Shown in pieces: positions 6,345 to 10,141 of a stretch of DNA of 10,141 bases (position 1 is its first letter; every line of letters starts with the position of its first letter). The stretch comes from Desulfobacterales bacterium. Its GTDB lineage: Bacteria; Desulfobacterota; Desulfobacteria; Desulfobacterales; Desulfobacteraceae. The stretch is from assembly GCA_022361315.1 (NCBI GenBank), contig JAKSBB010000538.1, positions 1 to 10,141 on the forward strand, given 5' to 3'. Made by a program: the position numbers and the translations under genes. The notes under the pieces were generated by a model, which saw only the letters and a program-made list of their open reading frames with translations, was not told the DNA's origin and made no database searches.

Positions 6345-7631
6345 CTATTGTTGCAGAAAATTTCCGTAGAGTCCGAGACCGTATGCCACGCTGGTAAAAG
6401 CGTCTGCGGTCCGGATTTTCTCCGCTCCGATTCGGGTTTCAAACAGGGAGCGGATCAGGGGGATATAGGAGGATCCGCCGGTGAGGAATACCACGTCAAT
6501 ATCGGCCGGGTGCAGACCGGCATCTTTCAGGGTGTTGTCAATACAGGTGTCAATCCGTGCGGCTTCGTCCCGGATCATGTCCTGGAATTCGTCTCTTAGA
6601 ATGGTCTCTTCAATGGCCATGCCGTAATCCCGGAACAGGACCCGGGTGGAGTCCCGGCCGGACAAATCGCACTTGGCCGATTCAATGGCCCTGAACAACA
6701 GGTAGCCGTAATTGTTGTGGATAAGGTTTTCCAGGTTTTCCAGCAGTTTTTTATCGTTGAAACCGGCGTTGACCTTGAGTTCCTTAATATTCTTCAGGGT
6801 TCTCGGCAGGCGGAGCTGAGGGATCTTATGCCACTGCATCAGCCGCCGGATGACCAGGGGGGAAAGACCGGTTTCATTGTCACTGAACATGGATTTTACG
6901 GTGACGTCCTTCCCGTAGTGGGAGGCGATCCGTTCCCGCATGATCCTGCCGTCGAAGTTGTCACCACCGATGTATACGCCGCCGGAGGCGATGATATCCG
7001 CATCCCGTTTCTTTTCCCCATGGCTTTTTCCTGCCCGGTGGATGGTGAAATCGGAGGAACCTGCACCGAAATCCCCCACGAGAACAATTTCCTCTTTGCC
7101 TTCCGGCAAACTTTGTTCATAGGCAAGGGCGGCGGCGATGGGTTCCAGCTGAAAGGAGATCTCCTTGAACCCTGCCAGTTCAGCCGCCCGTTGGAGCCTG
7201 TCCTGGGCTGCTTTTTCCCGTTCCGGGTCTTCTGAGAAAATTACCGGGCGTCCCAGCACCACATGGTCAACAGTCTCGCCAACCACAGCTTCCCCGCGTT
7301 CTTTCATGGTCTTCAGAAACACGGCAATCAGTTCTTCCAGGGTATAGGTGGTCCCGTAGACCTGGGTCTTGTCAAATCCCGTATCAGGCAGAAAAGACTT
7401 GATGGACTGCATGTAGCGGCCATCTGCGCCGTTGGCAATATATTGGGCCACCCCTTCATATCCCACAAAGGACCGGGTTTCCCCGTCCTCCTTGAGAAAG
7501 TAGAGGATGGACTTCAACGAATTTGAAATGGGGTTTTCCGGATCCAGGTTGAGCATCTCCACCTGTCCCTGGCGGGCAACGGCCAGGGCGGAATTCGAGG
7601 TTCCGAAATCAATTCCAAATACGGCTGACAT
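6345..7631 (-). CDS. Hsp70-family ATPase without substrate-binding domain (YegD-like)
   Basis: A 428-residue actin-fold ATPase of the Hsp70 superfamily, close in length and layout to E. coli YegD (450). All nucleotide-binding signatures are present: phosphate-1 FGIDFGTSNSALAV (residues 5-18), connect-1-like EPIAAALAYE (163-172), phosphate-2 VLVGDFGAGSSDFTI (183-197), IGGDNFDGRI (221-230) and adenosine motif VVFLTGGSSYIPLIRS (380-395). The protein then ends GLGLYGNFLQQ, so the DnaK interdomain linker, beta-sandwich substrate domain and lid are absent. It is therefore unlikely to be a general peptide-folding chaperone; its role is unknown. I chose the ATG at 7631. The frame extends upstream to a TTG at 7691, but those 20 residues are lysine-rich, lack family character and overlap a DNA dyad. 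A TGGAAC lies nine bases upstream of the ATG. No DnaJ or GrpE gene is nearby. It sits 221 nt downstream of a nucleotide cyclase gene on the same strand. Confidence 0.9.
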   Translation of the reverse strand: MSAVFGIDFGTSNSALAVARQGQVEMLNLDPENPISNSLKSILYFLKEDGETRSFVGYEGVAQYIANGADGRYMQSIKSFLPDTGFDKTQVYGTTYTLEELIAVFLKTMKERGEAVVGETVDHVVLGRPVIFSEDPEREKAAQDRLQRAAELAGFKEISFQLEPIAAALAYEQSLPEGKEEIVLVGDFGAGSSDFTIHRAGKSHGEKKRDADIIASGGVYIGGDNFDGRIMRERIASHYGKDVTVKSMFSDNETGLSPLVIRRLMQWHKIPQLRLPRTLKNIKELKVNAGFNDKKLLENLENLIHNNYGYLLFRAIESAKCDLSGRDSTRVLFRDYGMAIEETILRDEFQDMIRDEAARIDTCIDNTLKDAGLHPADIDVVFLTGGSSYIPLIRSLFETRIGAEKIRTADAFTSVAYGLGLYGNFLQQ

Positions 7632-7852
7632 GTGTTTGTTCCAGTGTTTTATCGTTTTTGTGTCTTTCTTAACGCTTTTGAACGAAGTCAAAGCGAAGAA
7701 GAGGCAATTTACAGGAATTTTTACCTATTGTAAAGATCTCATTGTATCGGTCTTGGGGGGATTCTTCGGTTTCTTTCAATTCCGGATCACTTCTGATGCA
7801 CTTTCGTCTCCGATCATTTGCATCTCTTTTGCTGAAAATCAACGTGTTTTCT
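7632..7852. other. Gap between cyclase and Hsp70 genes
   Basis: This 221-bp gap separates two minus-strand genes. It contains the imperfect dyad at 7666-7700 but no intrinsic terminator for the cyclase gene and no confident promoter. A TTGACT hexamer occurs on the minus strand inside the dyad, with no good -10 at 17 bp. An 83-codon frame covers part of it and is judged not to be a gene. Confidence 0.5.
7666..7700. repeat. Imperfect dyad upstream of the Hsp70 gene
   Basis: Within 7666-7700 the outer arms TTCTT/AAGAA and inner arms CGCTTTTGA/TCAAAGCG form an imperfect inverted repeat, with a one-base bulge and a two-base insertion. It ends 35 bp before the Hsp70 start codon. It is not the CIRCE heat-shock operator and has no terminator tail on either strand. 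It could be an operator or an RNA leader hairpin. Confidence 0.4.
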
Positions 7853-9103
7853 TCATCCAACGGTCCAACCGCTGTCCGGACATTGCGATTCAGGATGAGA
7901 AGGGTCAATCTCATATACACTTACCGGTCGATGATACCCTTTCACCTCTATCTGGCCAAGTGGGGTGCCCTGGAACTCATTGCGAACAAGTGCCCATGTG
8001 GTATGACTCATCAGGATTCGTCCTGGAGTACAGGCGCTTTCGAGGCGGGCCGCTATATTGACCTGCATCCCCATTGCGGTAAACTCTTTCCGGTCCGAAG
8101 ATCCATATCCTCCGACGGTTGCCATTCCGGTATTGATTCCGCATCTGATTTTGAAATCCTCATCAATTCCCGAGTTAAACCATTTTTTATTCAATGCCTG
8201 CATTTTCAACTGCATGGCAACTGCCATCCTGAGACATCTCAGGGCGTGGTCCCTATCGTTTGTCTGTTGAGGGGCACCGAAAATGACGTACATGCCATCC
8301 CCGATTAATTGGGCCAGGGTGCCGCCGAATTGATTGATGATGATATTCATTTCGGTCAGGTATTCATTTAACACCTTCCCCATATCCTCGGGCTCCAGGG
8401 AATCGGTTATCATGGTGAAATTTTTTATGTCGGAAAAAAAGAGCGTCAGCTTTTTTCTATGGTGTTTCCAAACCAGGTCAACCTGCCCCTGGCGTATGGT
8501 GTCAGCGATCTGGGCAGGTACGTACTTGGAAACCAGTTGATAGGCCTTCCGTACTTTGTCCTGCTCCCTCATGAGTCTTTCTTCGGCCACCATGCGGTCA
8601 TTAATATCGGTTACAATGCCCTGGTGATACCGAATCCCGGTGTCAGTATCCTCGTAAACGGAGGTTTGATCCTCGACCCAGCGGACTTCTCCGGATTTCG
8701 TTATTATGCGGTAGATCTGCGTATATTTGTCTTTCTCTCTTTCAACGTTCTCCTTGATTTCCTGCAGGGTCCTGTCCGAATCTCCTTTGTAAATGATCTC
8801 CCTGAACATCATTTTTCCATTGATAAAATCTTCGGCATCATATCCGAACTGCGAGATGTTGGGTGAAATATACACCATCTTACGATGTTTGGGATCCTCT
8901 GCTGCCAAACGCCGGAACAGGACCGACGGACTCCGCTTTATGATCATTTCGGCGAGATCCAGGGTTTGAATTTCGCTTTGTTTTTTCGTCTGTTTGGGGG
9001 GGATCTGATTCATACTAAAAAAATATGTCGTATTGTTCGGATGGTCAACTCTTGAAGGAATAAGGTACCGGTGCAGCAATCTATTCCAACTGGTTTTCAG
9101 CAT
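7853..9103 (-). CDS. PAS-domain class III nucleotide cyclase
   Basis: Predicted cytoplasmic signalling enzyme of 416 residues making a cyclic nucleotide, probably cAMP, from a triphosphate. There is no membrane segment. A PAS/PAC fold covers about 52-170 (MIIKRSPSVLFRRL, then YRIITKSGEVRWVEDQTSVYED, GIRYHQGIVTDINDR). A helical linker with an EERLMREQDKVRKAYQLVSKYVP signature (174-196) leads to the catalytic domain, 217-398. Metal-binding aspartates are D225 (FFSDIKNF) and D269 (IGDG), and the transition-state pair is N349 and R353 (QVNIAARLE). At the purine-selecting positions the usual Lys is Gln265 (AQLIGDG) and the usual Asp is Thr342 (EFTAMG). Thr there is typical of class IIIb, but Gln for Lys is not. 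The PAS domain suggests sensing of a ligand, redox state or oxygen, but no cofactor residue can be named. Start: the ATG at 9103 is the longest option, with no clear Shine-Dalgarno. The ATG at 9013 (M31) lies directly after a promoter-like sequence and may be the true, possibly leaderless, start. Confidence 0.9.
   Translation of the reverse strand: MLKTSWNRLLHRYLIPSRVDHPNNTTYFFSMNQIPPKQTKKQSEIQTLDLAEMIIKRSPSVLFRRLAAEDPKHRKMVYISPNISQFGYDAEDFINGKMMFREIIYKGDSDRTLQEIKENVEREKDKYTQIYRIITKSGEVRWVEDQTSVYEDTDTGIRYHQGIVTDINDRMVAEERLMREQDKVRKAYQLVSKYVPAQIADTIRQGQVDLVWKHHRKKLTLFFSDIKNFTMITDSLEPEDMGKVLNEYLTEMNIIINQFGGTLAQLIGDGMYVIFGAPQQTNDRDHALRCLRMAVAMQLKMQALNKKWFNSGIDEDFKIRCGINTGMATVGGYGSSDRKEFTAMGMQVNIAARLESACTPGRILMSHTTWALVRNEFQGTPLGQIEVKGYHRPVSVYEIDPSHPESQCPDSGWTVG
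9020..9048 (-). promoter_or_regulatory. Candidate promoter for the cyclase gene
   Basis: On the minus strand TTGACC (9048-9043) and TATTTT (9025-9020) are separated by exactly 17 bp, giving 5/6 and 4/6 matches to the sigma-70 hexamers. A start point 6-8 nt downstream would fall on or beside the ATG at 9013. If used, the transcript would be leaderless and the protein would begin at M31 of the longest frame. The promoter lies inside the coding sequence that the 9103 start would use, so both cannot be the main arrangement. Confidence 0.4.
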
Positions 9104-9184
9104 GCTGTTTTGATATAGGATAATGGGTAAACAATATGGCCGAAGATAGTTACGCGTTTTATCTGGACTTGCAACTGACGAATC
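9104..9184 (+). promoter_or_regulatory. Divergent region upstream of the glycosyltransferase
   Basis: The short divergent gap contains GATAAT at 9119-9124, a 5/6 match to a -10 box, but only a poor -35 (TTTCAG, 9095-9100) upstream. TTGATA at 9110-9115 is a better -35 yet has no good -10 after it. A promoter for the rightward gene is expected here because the neighbour is transcribed away from it, but none can be placed with confidence. An ATG at 9136 opens a different frame that stops at 9342 and is probably not used. Confidence 0.3.
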
Positions 9185-9189
9185 AAGGA
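9185..9189 (+). promoter_or_regulatory. Shine-Dalgarno AAGGA deciding the glycosyltransferase start
   Basis: AAGGA ends seven bases before the ATC at 9197, the ideal distance for initiation there. No ATG, GTG or TTG lies at usable distance in any frame that continues into the glycosyltransferase. This supports ATC as the initiation codon. Confidence 0.55.
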
Positions 9190-9196
9190 TACGACC

Positions 9197-10141
9197 ATCA
9201 AAATATCAATACTGACAAGCGGTACAAGAGGGGATGTCCAGCCCTATATTGCCCTGGGAAAGGCGTTGCAGGCAAAGGGACATCAGGTGCTGATGGCCTG
9301 CCCGGAGAATTTTTGTTCCTGGGTGGCGTCACACGGCATTGAAAGCTGTTCCATCGGGATTGATATGGAGGCTTTTCTGCAAACCACCGAGGGCAAAAAG
9401 GTATTGGCAGGCAACCTGTTTTCCATAATGAAAATCTGGAAGCAGATCATTGTCCCGAGCATGCAGAAAACCCTGGATATCTCCTGGAAATATGGGCGGG
9501 ATGCCGATGTTCTCATCTATCATCCCAAGGCCGCTGCCGCCATTGATGTGGCGGAAGCCACAGGAGCCCGGCTGGTTTGTCCCGCACTGTTCCCGCTTTT
9601 TCCCACCACGGCCTTCCCGTTTTTTCCATTCAAGGGAAATTATGGGCCTGTGCTCAACAAATTGTCCTACGGTATGGTGAGCCTGTCCCGCATCATTTTT
9701 CTTAAAATGATCAATCGATGGCGGCGGGGCGCGCTGGGACTCGGTAACAGCCCTGCGCTTATGCCCATTGACGGGGATGGTAAATCAGAGGTCCTGAGAC
9801 TCTGCGCCGTGTCCCCGTCTGTTCTCAAATACCCGTCGGCCCCGGAGCGGATCATCCACACCACCGGATACTGGTTTCTGGAGGAAGGGGAAAGCTGGCA
9901 GCCGGATGAGGCGTTTCTTGATTTCATCGCTGCCGGAGAGAAACCGGTATATATCGGGTTTGGTTCCATGACCACGCGGCATCCCGAAAAACTGACCGGG
10001 GAGATTGTCCGGGGGATCCGGGATGCCGGGATCAGGGCTATCCTTGCCACAGGCTGGGGGGGACTGAAACGCACCCCCATTTCCGATGATATCTTACTCA
10101 TTGACAATGCCCCCCATGATGCCCTGTTTTCATATGTCAGC
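9197..10141 (+). CDS. UGT/MGT-type glycosyltransferase with apparent ATC start (3' partial)
   Basis: An NDP-sugar-dependent GT-B glycosyltransferase resembling sterol/lipid glucosyltransferases and macrolide-type UGTs. Such enzymes transfer a sugar to a lipid or small-molecule hydroxyl, but the acceptor here is unknown. The frame is open for 315 residues and leaves the window. Family members are typically 400-430 residues, so roughly the last 100, including the main sugar-nucleotide signature, are missing. The N-terminal GT28-like domain begins IKISILTSGTRGDVQPYIALGKALQAKGHQVLMACPENF (1-39), with the signature GTRGDVQP at 9-16. The C-terminal domain starts at EKPVYIGFGSM (248-258). The frame opens after a TGA at 9176-9178, with no ATG, GTG or TTG before the conserved core. 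Relatives start M-K-I-x-I-L, so M aligns with the ATC at 9197, seven bases after AAGGA. The next TTG (9266) would remove the whole nucleotide-fold motif. A sequencing error, recent mutation or frameshifted fusion to the 9136 frame are alternatives. It is divergent from the cyclase gene. Confidence 0.88.
   Translation, partial: MKISILTSGTRGDVQPYIALGKALQAKGHQVLMACPENFCSWVASHGIESCSIGIDMEAFLQTTEGKKVLAGNLFSIMKIWKQIIVPSMQKTLDISWKYGRDADVLIYHPKAAAAIDVAEATGARLVCPALFPLFPTTAFPFFPFKGNYGPVLNKLSYGMVSLSRIIFLKMINRWRRGALGLGNSPALMPIDGDGKSEVLRLCAVSPSVLKYPSAPERIIHTTGYWFLEEGESWQPDEAFLDFIAAGEKPVYIGFGSMTTRHPEKLTGEIVRGIRDAGIRAILATGWGGLKRTPISDDILLIDNAPHDALFSYVS

Noticed and set aside
7631..7691. TTG-initiated 20-residue extension of the Hsp70 protein
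   Set aside because: The extension is lysine-rich, unlike the family, overlaps an inverted repeat and lacks a ribosome binding site. The ATG at 7631 gives the normal N-terminus.
7669..7920. 83-codon minus-strand frame between the cyclase and Hsp70 genes
   Set aside because: It overlaps the cyclase C-terminus by 68 nt in another frame, has no ribosome binding site, is highly charged without domain character and runs through the DNA dyad. Probably spurious, though a small gene here cannot be fully excluded.
7507..8308. Plus-strand frames of 184-188 codons opposite the cyclase gene
   Set aside because: They lie antisense to the conserved catalytic domain and encode low-complexity, unrelated sequence.
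9136..9342. 68-codon plus-strand frame starting ATGGCC upstream of the glycosyltransferase
   Set aside because: It has no ribosome binding site, and most of it overlaps the conserved glycosyltransferase core in another frame. Kept only as an alternative start by frameshift.
9667..10107. 146-codon minus-strand frame opposite the glycosyltransferase
   Set aside because: The plus strand encodes continuous family-typical sequence here. The antisense frame is serine/proline/arginine-rich shadow.

Overview
The window looks like chromosome of a Gram-negative, metabolically versatile bacterium. A periplasmic solute-binding protein relic, an AMP-forming acetyl-CoA synthetase, a class III nucleotide cyclase with a PAS domain and a YegD-type Hsp70 together suggest a deltaproteobacterium (Desulfobacterota-like). 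This assignment rests on general resemblance of the proteins and is inference. No tRNA, rRNA or CRISPR array was seen, and no stretch longer than 300 bases lacks a gene.

Left edge (1-1415, + strand): the 3' part of an IS630-family insertion sequence, whose transposase enters from outside the window. It abuts a family 3 amino-acid-type solute-binding protein that has lost its N-terminal third, so the insertion appears to have broken that gene.

Centre-left (1416-4877, + strand): a 24-bp perfect palindrome and a TTGACA-type promoter precede an NmrA-like NAD(P)-binding oxidoreductase, which ends in a strong intrinsic terminator. A 284-bp gap with several short dyads then leads into a full-length acs gene. 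A 16-bp-stem terminator separates acs from the converging minus-strand genes. Its T-rich tail lies on the minus-strand side.

Centre-right (4922-9103, - strand): read in the direction of transcription, the order is a PAS-class III nucleotide cyclase, an Hsp70-family ATPase made of the nucleotide-binding domain only, a ten-helix EamA/DMT transporter, and an 82-residue protein that looks like a winged helix. The last two are 26 nt apart and probably form one transcription unit. The cyclase and Hsp70 genes are separated by 221 nt and the Hsp70 and transporter genes by 128 nt, so cotranscription there is uncertain.

Right edge (9197 to the end, + strand): a UGT/MGT-type glycosyltransferase begins divergently from the cyclase and runs off the window. 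Its frame has no ATG, GTG or TTG in the expected place. The conserved N-terminus and a well-spaced AAGGA both point to an ATC codon as the start.

The genes do not form one obvious pathway. The observations most worth a second look are the apparent AUC start, the cyclase whose canonical adenine-recognition lysine is glutamine, the palindromic operator candidate, and the transposon-broken transporter component.
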